A stretch of DNA of 59,210 bases from Bacteroidaceae bacterium. GTDB taxonomy: Bacteria > Bacteroidota > Bacteroidia > Bacteroidales > Bacteroidaceae. The notes below the pieces were generated by a model. It was not told the DNA's origin, searched no databases, and worked only from the letters and a program-made list of their open reading frames with translations. A program made the translations under genes and the position numbers. The stretch is taken from assembly GCA_017444485.1 (NCBI GenBank), contig JAFSWM010000066.1, positions 1-59,210 of the forward strand, given 5' to 3'. Of this stretch, positions 1-8,746 are shown piece after piece; position 1 is the first letter of the stretch; each line of letters starts with the position of its first letter.

Positions 1-433
1 ACATGTTGGTCACGAAGTGTGCCTGCCAAGCCACCTCCACGATGAAGCGCACGGCCAGACGGGTGTCTTTGTTGGCGCCGCAGAAGGCATCCACCACGAT
101 GAGTTCCTTGCCGGAGAGTTCCTTCTTGGCAATGTCTTTCACGGTGGCCCATACCTCTTCGCTCATGGGGTGGTTGTCGTTCTTGTACTCGTCGGTGGTC
201 CACCACACGTTGTTCTTGGAGTTCTCGTCCATCACGATGTACTTGTCCTTGGGGGAGCGTCCGGTGTAGATACCAGTCATCACGTTCACCGCGCCGAGTT
301 CTGTAACCTGGCCCTTGTCAAAGCCTTCGAGGCCGGGCTTGGTCTCCATCTCGAAGAGTTGTTCGTAACTGGGGTTGTGGGCAATCACCGTTGCGCCGGC
401 GATGCCATACTTGGTCAAATCGATGTTTGCCAT
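1..433 (-). CDS. pckA: Phosphoenolpyruvate carboxykinase (ATP), N-terminal part
   Basis: Read on the minus strand from the ATG at 433 to the window edge, this frame gives 144 residues that match the N-terminus of ATP-dependent PEP carboxykinase. The family motif TGRSPKDKY lies at residues 57-65, followed by the conserved WW pair and the VVDAFCGA segment. The enzyme interconverts oxaloacetate and PEP in the cytoplasm; in Bacteroidales it usually fixes CO2 on the route to succinate. The gene is cut by the window end, so the nucleotide- and metal-binding parts are not visible. A TATTTTTG -7 box on the minus strand at 511-518 could drive it. Confidence 0.95.
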   Translation of the reverse strand, partial: MANIDLTKYGIAGATVIAHNPSYEQLFEMETKPGLEGFDKGQVTELGAVNVMTGIYTGRSPKDKYIVMDENSKNNVWWTTDEYKNDNHPMSEEVWATVKDIAKKELSGKELIVVDAFCGANKDTRLAVRFIVEVAWQAHFVTNM

Positions 434-510
434 GCGTTTGGATTTTGGGTTATTTAGTGTTTGTGTTCTCCTTGTGGTGCGCTTTGCCGGCCTCTCGCCG
501 TAAAGCGTGG

Positions 511-518
511 CAAAAATA
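511..518 (-). promoter_or_regulatory. Candidate -7 box of pckA
   Basis: Minus-strand TATTTTTG fits the Bacteroidota TAnnTTTG consensus and lies 78 bp before the pckA start codon. No convincing -33 box was found at the usual spacing. Confidence 0.4.
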
Positions 519-643
519 CGAAAAACGAATGTACGGGAAAGGTTTTCGTAAAATAGTTTCTCGCTTAACGGTTTTTTCGTCGCTGCGCTGCATTTTCGGA
601 AAGCAGATTTGGCAAAAGCCGTTTGTTACTGCATGGTGCGAGA

Positions 644-688
644 AAGGGGCGCAAAGGCTTACGTTTGTGCAATGCCTTTGTGCCCCTT
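644..688 (-). terminator. Candidate terminator of the kinase-caspase cluster
   Basis: Arms 644-658 and 674-688 pair over 15 bp with one G-U-type mismatch, and on the minus strand the stem is followed by a short T-rich stretch. It lies just beyond the stop of the last gene in the cluster (728), where a terminator is expected. Confidence 0.45.
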
Positions 689-727
689 GCTGTACGAAAC
701 GTGCAGAGTAGCCTATGCTATCGGCGC

Positions 728-1591
728 TTATTCGTCAAGGTCCATGGCGAGGCGCAGGCCGAGGATGTTCAGACCGTCGGCTGCAGGGTCGGAGGTGGCG
801 CGATAGGTGGTGCGACACTTTTCGGGCGGGAATGCCCAGCAGCCACCACGCACGATGCGCGACGAGCCAGACTGCGGGCCGAGCGGGTTGAAGACGGCGG
901 CGGAAGAAGGGTTGGCGGCGGAAGAAGTGGAATAGTAGTCTGACGCATACCAGTCGGAACACCACTCAAAGACGTTGCCGGTCATGTCGAAGAGGCCGAG
1001 TTCGTTGGGCTGCTTCTTGCCTACAGGATGCACGTCGTTCCCGCTGTTCTTGTCGTACCAGGCCACTTCGTTGATGTTGTTGCTGCCCGCATAGCGGTAG
1101 CGCTTGGATTGCTGCCCACCGCGTGCAGCATATTCCCATTCGGCCTCCGTAGGCAGACGGAACACGTGCCCGTTTTGGCGGATAGCGGGGTGCTGGTTGA
1201 GTTTTTGGATGAACGTATGCGCGTCTTTCCATGACACGTTGTAGACGGGTGTCTGCGGGTCTTCACCTGGGTCGGCAGGATTGCTGCCCATAACGGCAAC
1301 CCAAAGTTCCTGGGTGACCTCGTAGCGCCCGATGGCAAAAGAGGAGAGCCTGACGTTGTGCGGGGGAAGTTCATCGTCGTCGGCCACACCGTCTTGTTCT
1401 TGCGCCGCACCCATCACGAAGGTGCCGCCCTCCACCTTTTTCATCGATATCTTGGGCAGGCCGGCGAGAGCGACGGTAATGTTGCCCTCGGCGTCAGCAG
1501 TGATTGCTGACGAAGCGGGCGGATTTTCTGCCAGGGTAGCCGACAAGCACGTCAGCCACAGTGCGGCAAGCAGGGTAAGCGCGTTTTTCAT
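728..1591 (-). CDS. Exported SUMF1/formylglycine-generating-enzyme-fold protein
   Basis: This 287-residue protein starts at the ATG at 1591, which opens a typical signal peptide (MKNALTLLAALWLTCLSATLA); an in-frame ATG 51 bp upstream only adds a polar tail. The body is an FGE-sulfatase (SUMF1) domain: GGTFVMG near the start, EVTQELW, LPTEAEWEYAARGG, GLFDMTGNVFEW and a C-terminal VRGG...GLRLA. The cysteine pair of true formylglycine-generating enzymes is not at the usual spacing: here one Cys follows RGG directly and the next is eight residues on. I therefore read it as a structural or ligand-binding use of the fold in the periplasm. It is the last gene of the signalling cluster, 58 bp after a second SUMF1 protein. 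Confidence 0.85.
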   Translation of the reverse strand: MKNALTLLAALWLTCLSATLAENPPASSAITADAEGNITVALAGLPKISMKKVEGGTFVMGAAQEQDGVADDDELPPHNVRLSSFAIGRYEVTQELWVAVMGSNPADPGEDPQTPVYNVSWKDAHTFIQKLNQHPAIRQNGHVFRLPTEAEWEYAARGGQQSKRYRYAGSNNINEVAWYDKNSGNDVHPVGKKQPNELGLFDMTGNVFEWCSDWYASDYYSTSSAANPSSAAVFNPLGPQSGSSRIVRGGCWAFPPEKCRTTYRATSDPAADGLNILGLRLAMDLDE

Positions 1592-1649
1592 CGGTGAGTA
1601 AAGGTTTTGAGGTTTAGGATTTGGGACGCGGTATGTAGTCAAGGGCCAG

Positions 1650-2483
1650 TTACAAATCTACTGCCAGGCGGAAGCCCAGGTCGCTGGCACGGTAGGTGGC
1701 GGTGTCGGCGCGGCGGGCGGTGATGCGGATGTCGCGCAGCGCGCTGCGGTAGTTTCCACCACGATGCACGTACACGGCATTGCCCTCGGTCATACAGGGG
1801 TTTTCTTGAGGTAGGGACAGGTACTCAGTGTTTTTGTCTTGTACCCATTCAGAGACATTGCCCGACATGTCGTAAACGTCGAACGGCTCACTGATATACG
1901 CTTTCTTGCCCACTTCATGGACGCTGCCCGTGCTGTTTGCACCATACCAGGCTACTGCAGCTGCATCGTTGCTGCCAGCGTAGATAAAGTTGTTCCAACT
2001 TGAACCGCCGCGTGCAGCATATTCCCATTCGGCTTCGGTGGGGAGGCGGAAGGTGAGACCTTGTTCGCGGGTGGTAGGGAGGGCGTTGTAGCGACGCAGA
2101 AATTCCTGGCAGTCGTTCCAACTCACATTCGTGACAGGATACTGCTCGCCCTTGATGAACGAGGGATTGTTGCCCATGACGGCTTCCCAAAGTTCTTGTG
2201 TCACTTCTGTCTTTGCTATGGCGTATTTCTTGAGCGTGACTCGGTGCACGGGAAACTCGTTTCCGTAAGCATCGGGAGTGTTTTCTGCCGCACCCATATT
2301 GAACGAGCCGGCTTCCACCTTCTTGAGGTAAATAAGGGGAACATCCTTACTGGCGGCGATAAGAATGGTGCCGTCATTGAAGTGGCTGACGGGAGCGCTG
2401 TCGCCGTGGTGGAAGGAGAGGGCGGAGAAGGCCAAAACGCTACCCAAAAGGAGAGGCATGATGGGCGAGAGGAAAGTCTTCAT
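1650..2483 (-). CDS. Exported SUMF1/formylglycine-generating-enzyme-fold protein
   Basis: This 277-residue protein has an N-terminal hydrophobic export signal (MKTFLSPIMPLLLGSVLAFSALS) and a full SUMF1 domain: AGSFNMGAA, KTEVTQELWEAVMGNNPS, LPTEAEWEYAARGG, YDMSGNVSEW and HRGGNYR...GFRLAVDL. The segment after RGG holds no cysteine, so it cannot act as a copper-dependent formylglycine-generating enzyme. It is a divergent paralogue of the next gene and begins 27 bp after the stop of the Ser/Thr kinase, which suggests co-expression. SUMF1-fold proteins are often placed beside kinases in bacterial genomes; a sensor or adaptor role is inference. Confidence 0.85.
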   Translation of the reverse strand: MKTFLSPIMPLLLGSVLAFSALSFHHGDSAPVSHFNDGTILIAASKDVPLIYLKKVEAGSFNMGAAENTPDAYGNEFPVHRVTLKKYAIAKTEVTQELWEAVMGNNPSFIKGEQYPVTNVSWNDCQEFLRRYNALPTTREQGLTFRLPTEAEWEYAARGGSSWNNFIYAGSNDAAAVAWYGANSTGSVHEVGKKAYISEPFDVYDMSGNVSEWVQDKNTEYLSLPQENPCMTEGNAVYVHRGGNYRSALRDIRITARRADTATYRASDLGFRLAVDL

Positions 2484-2510
2484 AGAGTTATAGAGAAAGA
2501 ATAATGAGGG

Positions 2511-4142
2511 TTAGTCAATAACGGCCGCACGTTTACTTGGTGTCGTAGGCTTAGAAGGTGTTGATGATGTGCTGCCCCCGCTTCTTCCAGAATTTCTGGT
2601 GCTGCTGCCTCGGGTGTTGCGGGGTGTGGTATATCGCGTGGCTGTCTGTTGTTGTGCAGCAGCCCGCTGGGCTGCTTGTTGTTGTCGCAGCCGTTCTTGT
2701 TCGGCCTGAATGCGCTGTTGTTCGGCCAGTTGCTCTGCTTTCTGGATGGAATCTTGACGTGCGGCCAGGGCTGCGGCAGCGTCGGCCTCGGCCTGGTGCT
2801 CGGCACTGTCGGCCTTGGCGATGCTGTCGGCACGCAGACTGTCGGCCAGGGCAGTCGTTGGCTGCTCGGCGGGTGTCTCATTGTCGTCCCCACCGAAGAA
2901 CTTGAATCCGCCAAAAACGAGAAGCAGGGCCACCACAGCGGCTGCAACGAACACACCGATGCGTTTCTTGCCTGTTTCTTCTTCCGCGGTCTCTTGCTTG
3001 GACTGAGCGGGGGCTTTGCCTTTCGCAGCGTCGCCATCCTTTCCTTTCACGGCTACTTTGTTGGGCTGGTTCTTGCCCTTGCCGCCTTTGCCTTCGGCTG
3101 GTTTGACTACAACGGGCTTCTTGCCAGAGTCCTTGCTCGTCTCGGTGGTGTCGGCGGCGCTGGTGGCCTTGGGCGACAGGACAATCTTTGTCTCGGCGGT
3201 GACAGGCTCAGCGATTTTCTTCTTTTTGCTGGGCACCTCTGCGCCGCGTATCACGGCGAGCAGTTCGGGGGCGCTCTGCGGACGCATGGCACGCTGGGGG
3301 CGCATCATCCATACAACGAGTTTGCGCGTATGCTCCGAGATCTCATCGGGGAAGTCGAAGGCGTCCTCTTCGTCCTCAAGAATGTCCGACATGCTCGGCG
3401 GGGACTGCAGGGTGAGCAGGTTATAGAGCGTGCCGCCCACGGCATAGAAGTCGGTCCAGGGGCCGATGTTCTTGCCCAACTGGTTCACCTGCTCACTCGG
3501 TGCGTAGCCAGGGGTGTAGCAGAAGCCGCTCGTGGAGACGCTGATGGCGGAGTTCTTACCGGCCACCACTTGCTTGCTGGCGCCAAAGTCGATGAGTTTG
3601 GCGTTGCCGTCCTTGTCGAGCATGATGTTACCGGGCTTGATGTCCATGTGGTACATCTGCTGCGCGTGCACCACGCCGAGGGCATCCACCACTTTCTCAA
3701 TGATACTCAGCGCCTGCTCCTCCGTGTAGGCGCACTGCTCTTTCTTGAGGATTTCGCTGAGGCTCTTGCCATCAATGAAATCCATCACATAGTATGCTGT
3801 GCCGTTCTCTTCGAAGCGGTCGTGCACGCCCACTATGTTGGGGTGCTTGAGCAAGCGCAGGCGTTTAGCCTCGCGCCAAAACTTCTCCTTTTGTTCCTCA
3901 AATTGGTTCTTGTTCGTCTCGTTGCTGACGGATATGGAGAGGCTGTTGCTGTCGCGTTCGTTGATGCCACGGATAAAGAACTCCTTGACCACAACGATTT
4001 CGTTGTCGAATGTGGTGTCGGTGGCGATGTAGGTGTTGCCGAAGCCGCCGCTGGAGAGATACTTCTCTATGCGGTACTTGCCCCCGTGCAGGAGCGTACC
4101 TACCTGAAGCATCGACTTCATCAATATCTTTGAATCTGTCAT
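2511..4142 (-). CDS. Membrane-anchored Ser/Thr protein kinase (PknB/Hanks type)
   Basis: In this 543-residue protein residues about 21-300 form a Hanks-type kinase: glycine loop SSGGFGNTY (30-38), ATP-binding Lys53, catalytic loop HMDIKPGN (166-173; Met replaces the Arg of HRD) and DFG at 187-189. All catalytic residues are present, so it should be active. A basic, Pro/Lys-rich linker leads to one membrane helix at about 396-416. The outer part (420-543) starts acidic, continues as an Ala/Gln/Glu/Arg coiled-coil-like stretch and ends Ser/Thr-rich, with no PASTA repeats. It forms the writer of a set with the PP2C phosphatase upstream in the same operon, which has the same inside-TM-low-complexity layout. 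Confidence 0.93.
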   Translation of the reverse strand: MTDSKILMKSMLQVGTLLHGGKYRIEKYLSSGGFGNTYIATDTTFDNEIVVVKEFFIRGINERDSNSLSISVSNETNKNQFEEQKEKFWREAKRLRLLKHPNIVGVHDRFEENGTAYYVMDFIDGKSLSEILKKEQCAYTEEQALSIIEKVVDALGVVHAQQMYHMDIKPGNIMLDKDGNAKLIDFGASKQVVAGKNSAISVSTSGFCYTPGYAPSEQVNQLGKNIGPWTDFYAVGGTLYNLLTLQSPPSMSDILEDEEDAFDFPDEISEHTRKLVVWMMRPQRAMRPQSAPELLAVIRGAEVPSKKKKIAEPVTAETKIVLSPKATSAADTTETSKDSGKKPVVVKPAEGKGGKGKNQPNKVAVKGKDGDAAKGKAPAQSKQETAEEETGKKRIGVFVAAAVVALLLVFGGFKFFGGDDNETPAEQPTTALADSLRADSIAKADSAEHQAEADAAAALAARQDSIQKAEQLAEQQRIQAEQERLRQQQAAQRAAAQQQTATRYTTPRNTRGSSTRNSGRSGGSTSSTPSKPTTPSKRAAVID

Positions 4143-4161
4143 ATAGGGTCTTGACGTTGGT

Positions 4162-5202
4162 CTATAAATTCTTGTCCTTCTTATTTATTAGGTTGCGGAT
4201 GTTTTCTTCGGATATATTGCTGTTTGCAGGTGTGCTATCAGAATAAGACTGACTAATGTTGTTGAGCGTATTCCCTTGTTCTGCCGCGTCTATCTTTTGC
4301 AGTTCCGCCTTTGCCTCAGGAATGTGGCAGGCTTCTGCAATGAGGAGGTGCTCACGGGCTTTTTTCGTGTTCTTCTCATAGCCGCAATACGCGTTGGCGT
4401 AACACACGCCGATGTACCAGGCCGCGTAGCCCGCTGACAGCGAGTCGGTGGCGATACCTTCCAAAGCGGTTCCCAAGTACTGCTTGACACGGGCGTGCGT
4501 GTTTGCATACTTACTGTTATAGTAGTAAATGCCCAAGGCCAGGTTGGCGCCAGGATGTTTTTGCCAGGCGGCCTGCTCGTAATAGAAGCGCATGGCTGCG
4601 GTATCCTTCTTCTCTGCAGGAGTCTTCAGTTCTATGCACAGGGCATAGCGGTAGCGGGACTCTACAAACAGTTCAGGGTCGTCAAGATAGGGGATGCTGT
4701 CGAACAGTTTGCTATAGAGCCCCTTGGCTTTTTCCACGTCGCGCACGAAGCCGCCGTATCCGAACTCGTAGCACCAGGCCTCACCGAAGACGTCCTTAGG
4801 CTCGGCTGTGGCTGCTTTGTAGAAATACTGGTGGGCGACGGAGTCCTTTGATTCGGGAATGCTCTTGTTGCGCAGGAAGAAGGCGGCTTTGCGGTATGCC
4901 ATCGGGGTGGCTTCCTCGTCAGCCCATTTCATCTTGTACCTTCTTGCCGCGTCTCTATCTGTCTCTCGGAGTTCTTCTGACATCTTGAGGTAGAACGCCG
5001 ACAGTCGCTTGTGCGCATCGGCATGGCCGGCTTCTTTGGCCAACCGCCAATAATGCTCAATAGAATCCCTGCAGCCGTCTGCTTTTTCAAGGCTGTCTGC
5101 CATCTGGAAGCAGGCCTCGCCGTCATTGGGGGCTTGCGCCCACACCCGCGGGAAGCCCATCGCAAAGCCGATTGCTAAGAGTGCAAACAAGAAACGTTTC
5201 AT
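4162..5202 (-). CDS. Exported Sel1/TPR-like repeat protein
   Basis: This 346-residue protein has a clear signal peptide (MKRFLFALLAIGFAMGFPRVWAQ). Most of the rest is helical repeats of Sel1 type; examples are HYWRLAKEAGHADAHKRL near residue 50, FYYEQAAWQKHPGANLALG near 230 and CGYEKNTKKAREHLLIAEA further on. The last 40 residues are polar. Such repeats are protein-interaction scaffolds and no enzyme motif is seen. It lies between the PP2C phosphatase (41 bp upstream) and the kinase (19 bp downstream), so it may scaffold or be sensed by the extracytoplasmic tails of those two proteins; this is inferred from position only. Confidence 0.75.
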   Translation of the reverse strand: MKRFLFALLAIGFAMGFPRVWAQAPNDGEACFQMADSLEKADGCRDSIEHYWRLAKEAGHADAHKRLSAFYLKMSEELRETDRDAARRYKMKWADEEATPMAYRKAAFFLRNKSIPESKDSVAHQYFYKAATAEPKDVFGEAWCYEFGYGGFVRDVEKAKGLYSKLFDSIPYLDDPELFVESRYRYALCIELKTPAEKKDTAAMRFYYEQAAWQKHPGANLALGIYYYNSKYANTHARVKQYLGTALEGIATDSLSAGYAAWYIGVCYANAYCGYEKNTKKAREHLLIAEACHIPEAKAELQKIDAAEQGNTLNNISQSYSDSTPANSNISEENIRNLINKKDKNL

Positions 5203-5243
5203 TCGTGGAAGTATGGTTTGTTGGGTTAGTTCTGAGTAGTCTC

Positions 5244-6878
5244 TTATTGCCTACTGGGTGCGGTCGGAGGCGTTTGTCTTCCCGAGGACGATGTGGTTGA
5301 CGTAGGAGTGCTGGGGGCGGAAGTTTGCTGCTGTTGCTGTGTTTGTGGCGGAGTTGTGCTTGTTCCTGTAGGTTTACCAGATTCTAAAGTGGGCTTATCT
5401 CCTCCATTGCCATTTGAAGCGTTAGATCCTGATGAGGACCGCCCTGATGGCGTAGGGGTTCTTTGATTCTGCTCTTGCTGTGGTTGTGTGGTCGTAGAAT
5501 TTTGTGTCGGCTTAGATGGTGTGGAGGACGATGTGGAACTTGAACTTGAACTGCGGGTGGCATTGCCTTGCGCATTCGGACGGGAAATGGCATTTTCCAC
5601 TTCGTTCGGTATGCTGGGAGTTGGCCTGTTGAGGGGTGTTTCCACACCTGTGCCACCTGACGAATGGGTGCTTCTTACTGGTTCCACGGTGGGGGTTTCC
5701 TCGGCAGAAGAGGTGCTGGAGCCTTTATCACTGAGGAAGTAGTATGCAATGCACCCTATGGCCACCATAAACATGATGCCGAGTGCCACACCGAGTAGCG
5801 CGCTGCTTTTGTTTGACGATGCAGTTTTGGGTGCTGCCTCGTGCTTGCTGTGATTCACCGCGAGCGTTTGCGAAGGCATAGCCTCCACATAGTTTTGCAC
5901 GCGCCTGCCGCCTGGCCGAGGAGAAATGGAGGCAGCGGGAGCCGGAGTGGGCTCTGGCTTATGCTCCGGAGCAGGTGTTGGCGGCGGTGCGACTGCTTGG
6001 GCTTGTTCGGGTGCAGGACCGCTGACGAGGGAGATGTCATCGTAGTTGCGCGGCACGATGTTTATGGCGTTGCAACGGCTGGTGTCTTCGTCGTGAAGCA
6101 GTGCCTTGTCGCCCTCTTCGGCAGCCACGGAGGCTACTTTCAGCAGGTAGGCCGTGTGGTTGTCTTTGTTCTCAATAGTCCTGTCGAGCAGTATTTGTAT
6201 CTTGTCCGCGTCGGGCATATCGGCTGAAACGATCTGTACCAGTTCGTCGTCTTCCATCACTTCGAGCATGCCGTCTGAGCAGAGGTAGAAATAGTCTCCT
6301 GGCATCACGTCGGTGGTGTGAGCGATGGATAGTTCCACACGGTTTTCTTCCCCGGGCATCAGTGCGCGTGTGATGATGTTCTTCCGGCGGTCGGTCTTCA
6401 TCTCCTCGTAGGTGATCTCGCCGGCCTGGTACATGTCGTACACCAACGAGTGGTCGCGCGACTTATAAAGCGGCATGGTTTGCCCTGGGCGTATGTGGTA
6501 GATGCGACTGTCGCCGGCGTGTGCCATCGTGACACCTCCTTTATGGAAGCACACCAGGGTGAGGGTGGTGCCCATCTTCTTGAACGCGCCATCGTCGGCA
6601 GCATCAAGTTTGGTGTAGGCATAGGCCAGTGCTCCTGTGAGCACGCTGTCGTCCACGATGTCAGTATAGACAGCCTTGGCCGAGAAATACTCATCGAAGG
6701 CGCGGCACACGGTGCCGCTGGCCACTTCGCCGCCGGAATGGCCGCCCATGCCATCGCAGACGAGGAACAGGCGTGTCTCGGCTGTTGCCATGTTGTCTGC
6801 CGGCAGGAGACTGTCTTCCTGGTTGTCCCTTTGCCCTATGTGATGAATGAAGTGAGGTTCGTGAAGTTGGATTTTCAT
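5244..6878 (-). CDS. Membrane-anchored PP2C-type Ser/Thr phosphatase
   Basis: In this 544-residue protein residues 1-250 form a PP2C domain with the metal-binding motifs GQRDNQED (15-22), CDGMGGH (41-47), HAGDSR (120-125), SDG (201-203) and DN at 239-240, so it should be active on phospho-Ser/Thr. A Pro-rich linker, one membrane helix (about 360-382) and a long Ser/Thr/Gln/Pro low-complexity tail outside the membrane follow. It is the eraser matching the kinase two genes downstream. Its ATG is 14 bp from the stop of the FHA-like zinc-ribbon gene, consistent with one transcript. Confidence 0.93.
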   Translation of the reverse strand: MKIQLHEPHFIHHIGQRDNQEDSLLPADNMATAETRLFLVCDGMGGHSGGEVASGTVCRAFDEYFSAKAVYTDIVDDSVLTGALAYAYTKLDAADDGAFKKMGTTLTLVCFHKGGVTMAHAGDSRIYHIRPGQTMPLYKSRDHSLVYDMYQAGEITYEEMKTDRRKNIITRALMPGEENRVELSIAHTTDVMPGDYFYLCSDGMLEVMEDDELVQIVSADMPDADKIQILLDRTIENKDNHTAYLLKVASVAAEEGDKALLHDEDTSRCNAINIVPRNYDDISLVSGPAPEQAQAVAPPPTPAPEHKPEPTPAPAASISPRPGGRRVQNYVEAMPSQTLAVNHSKHEAAPKTASSNKSSALLGVALGIMFMVAIGCIAYYFLSDKGSSTSSAEETPTVEPVRSTHSSGGTGVETPLNRPTPSIPNEVENAISRPNAQGNATRSSSSSSTSSSTPSKPTQNSTTTQPQQEQNQRTPTPSGRSSSGSNASNGNGGDKPTLESGKPTGTSTTPPQTQQQQQTSAPSTPTSTTSSSGRQTPPTAPSRQ

Positions 6879-6892
6879 ATCTTAGAAGGAAC

Positions 6893-7450
6893 TTATTGTT
6901 GTTTTGACGAATAGGTAAAACGTGTGTTGTGTGCCACAATGGAACTGTTGTCGCGTAGCACGATCTCGTCCCCGTACATCACGGGCAGGTTGTCCACGAA
7001 TGTGGGACTGACTCCTTGCTTGTGCAGGGTTAAGGTGACGAGGAACGACTCGTCGGTGCGCTTGCGGACATTGATGTCAAAATGCTCTTTCGACACCCCT
7101 TTGTCAGCGGGGAATTGGTGCTGAGCGTTGGATGCCGGCGAGAGCCTTCCGCAGGAGTTCTTCCCCTCGTGGAGCAGGCTGGCCATGCCGTTGCAGAAGA
7201 GTGTGCCAGGTGTGAGCGGCCAGCGGGTGGTGGGGGGCAGGACGGTGGCGGTGGACTTGGGCTTAGCGACCATTTCTGTTTTGGCCTCCACTGCTTCGTG
7301 GAATTTCACGGAGAGACGCTGGTGACACTTGGGGCATTCGATGAGTATCTGCGGGAGATTCTTGCTGTTGCTCACCGTCAGCCGCGTGTCGCAACTCGGG
7401 CAGCGCACGTTTTTCTTGTCCTGGTAGATGATTTCCGGACTATTAGGCAT
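6893..7450 (-). CDS. Zinc-ribbon protein with divergent FHA-like domain
   Basis: This 185-residue cytoplasmic protein (no signal or TM) begins with a zinc ribbon of two CPxC knuckles (CPSC about residue 18, CPKC about 39). A short linker leads to a C-terminal half with FHA-like landmarks: a CGR turn, GVSKEHFDI (the Ser-x-x-His core of FHA phosphothreonine binding), YGDEIVLRD and a closing strand. The FHA match is partial, so phosphothreonine binding is likely but not certain. It sits directly upstream of the PP2C gene and is one of two FHA-type proteins in the cluster, the probable readers of kinase phosphorylation. Confidence 0.65.
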   Translation of the reverse strand: MPNSPEIIYQDKKNVRCPSCDTRLTVSNSKNLPQILIECPKCHQRLSVKFHEAVEAKTEMVAKPKSTATVLPPTTRWPLTPGTLFCNGMASLLHEGKNSCGRLSPASNAQHQFPADKGVSKEHFDINVRKRTDESFLVTLTLHKQGVSPTFVDNLPVMYGDEIVLRDNSSIVAHNTRFTYSSKQQ

Positions 7451-7505
7451 AAGGGGCTACGTTTTGGAATTTAGGAAAGGGGGTGTGGCTTCCCCGCCCA
7501 GGGTT

Positions 7506-7784
7506 TCAGCCTTTGGCGGGAACGATGAAACTGACGCGCAGGGGCTTTTGGCAGGCGGGACACTCAAACTGCCGATAGGGCTTGTCGGCACGATTGTGCA
7601 CCCGCAACACACTGCCGCAGCCAGGGCACTGTACGCGAACTTTGTCGAGGAGAGGGGGATTGAATTTTACCATGAGGCGCGTGCTGCATTTGGGGCAGGC
7701 AAAGCGCTTGACGGGTTCGTTCTTGTTGTTTGCCACTTCAAGCACCGTGTTGCACTTGGGGCAGGCCACTCTTTTTGTCTCCAT
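7506..7784 (-). CDS. Small protein with two zinc ribbons
   Basis: This 92-residue protein carries four CPxC knuckles in two ribbon-like pairs: CPKC and CPKC in the first half, CPGC and CPAC in the second. It has no export signal. The N-terminal part closely resembles the ribbon of the next protein (6893-7450), so the two may have arisen by duplication. Zinc ribbons of this kind bind protein or nucleic acid; no specific function can be assigned. It lies inside the signalling operon, 55 bp upstream of the FHA-like gene. Confidence 0.75.
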   Translation of the reverse strand: METKRVACPKCNTVLEVANNKNEPVKRFACPKCSTRLMVKFNPPLLDKVRVQCPGCGSVLRVHNRADKPYRQFECPACQKPLRVSFIVPAKG

Positions 7785-7908
7785 GTGGTTATAGATGGTT
7801 TTTGTGGTTTAACAAATGTATGAAAAGCGTTTTTTTATCTGACACCTTTGCGCCCGGCCGTCCTTCAATGGGGCGTGCCGGGTGTGGTGTTCGGACTTGG
7901 TGGGTGTG

Positions 7909-8670
7909 TCAGTAGCGGAGCACCACCATGTTCTTGGGGAAGTTGCCCCACATCACGGGATGCTGCTGATGTCCGCCGGCACGGTCGCGGGCGTAGTCAG
8001 CCACATTCTTGCTGACGTAGTTGAATAGTTCCACAGCACTGATGGCACGGTCGTGGTTGATGTCCGCTGCGCCACGCATGGCTTTTTCCAAGAAGTAGGC
8101 GAACAGGCCGTGCTTGAGTCCCGGGGTTTCAAGCGAGGTCTCGTTGGTGCGAGAGGAGAGGAAGAGCATGATGTTCTTTGCCGACTGCTGACGTTGGGCG
8201 GTGTTGGTACGCGCTTTGCCAGCGTAGCAGGCGTCAGCGAAGATACACTTCGTTTTGGCTTTGCTCCTTTTCATTATTGCGTAGATGCGCTCGTATTTGA
8301 GATTCCCGTCGTAGGCGCAGAAAGCCCCTTTCTGTCCGTGTCCGCTGAAGAAGAGGATGATGACATCGCGCTCGGTGGCCTTGCTGAAAAGGTCGCTGAT
8401 GTTGGCCAGGATGTTGTTTATCGTGGCGCGTTGGTTCAACACCAGTCGAGCTGTGGCGTGTGCGCTATTGGCATAGACCTGCGCGATGCTGCGTGCGTCG
8501 GCGTCGCAGAAGTTGAGGTCGTTGATAGTGCCGGGATAGTCGGCCACACCTACGGCCACGATGTAAATGTGGCCGCCGCTGGCCTGCGTAGGAAGCAGGC
8601 GCGTCCCGGCCTGTGCGGTAAGCGCGCAGGTCAGGACGCAGAGCAACATGAGGGAAATGGTTTTCTTCAT
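7909..8670 (-). CDS. Exported caspase-fold (C14-type) peptidase
   Basis: This 253-residue protein has a signal peptide of about 21 residues (MKKTISLMLLCVLTCALTAQA), so it is periplasmic or secreted. The body is a caspase p20-type domain: IYIVAVGVADYPG, then FFSGHG with catalytic His111, then FADACYAG with catalytic Cys148. Both dyad residues are present. It ends in a short HDRAISAVELFNYVSKN segment common to bacterial caspase-like proteins, with no separate C-terminal binding domain. Bacterial C14 enzymes usually cut after Arg/Lys or Asp; the specificity is not readable here. It is transcribed with two acidic membrane proteins upstream and the kinase/phosphatase genes downstream, which makes those proteins or the SUMF1 proteins candidate substrates or regulators. 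Confidence 0.9.
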   Translation of the reverse strand: MKKTISLMLLCVLTCALTAQAGTRLLPTQASGGHIYIVAVGVADYPGTINDLNFCDADARSIAQVYANSAHATARLVLNQRATINNILANISDLFSKATERDVIILFFSGHGQKGAFCAYDGNLKYERIYAIMKRSKAKTKCIFADACYAGKARTNTAQRQQSAKNIMLFLSSRTNETSLETPGLKHGLFAYFLEKAMRGAADINHDRAISAVELFNYVSKNVADYARDRAGGHQQHPVMWGNFPKNMVVLRY

Positions 8671-8746
8671 ACTTGCTTGATTGTTTTGTGCCGCAGTCTT
8701 TCAAGCCTATTTTGGCGGCACGGGGATGATCCGGTTCGGGAGATGT

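Noticed and set aside
728-2483. Annotation as active formylglycine-generating enzymes
   Set aside because: The catalytic cysteine arrangement is absent or wrongly spaced and no sulfatase gene is in the window.
2649-4133. Long open frame on the plus strand opposite the Ser/Thr kinase gene
   Set aside because: It mirrors the kinase frame in a GC-rich gene, has no domain motifs, and the minus strand encodes an intact kinase with all catalytic residues.
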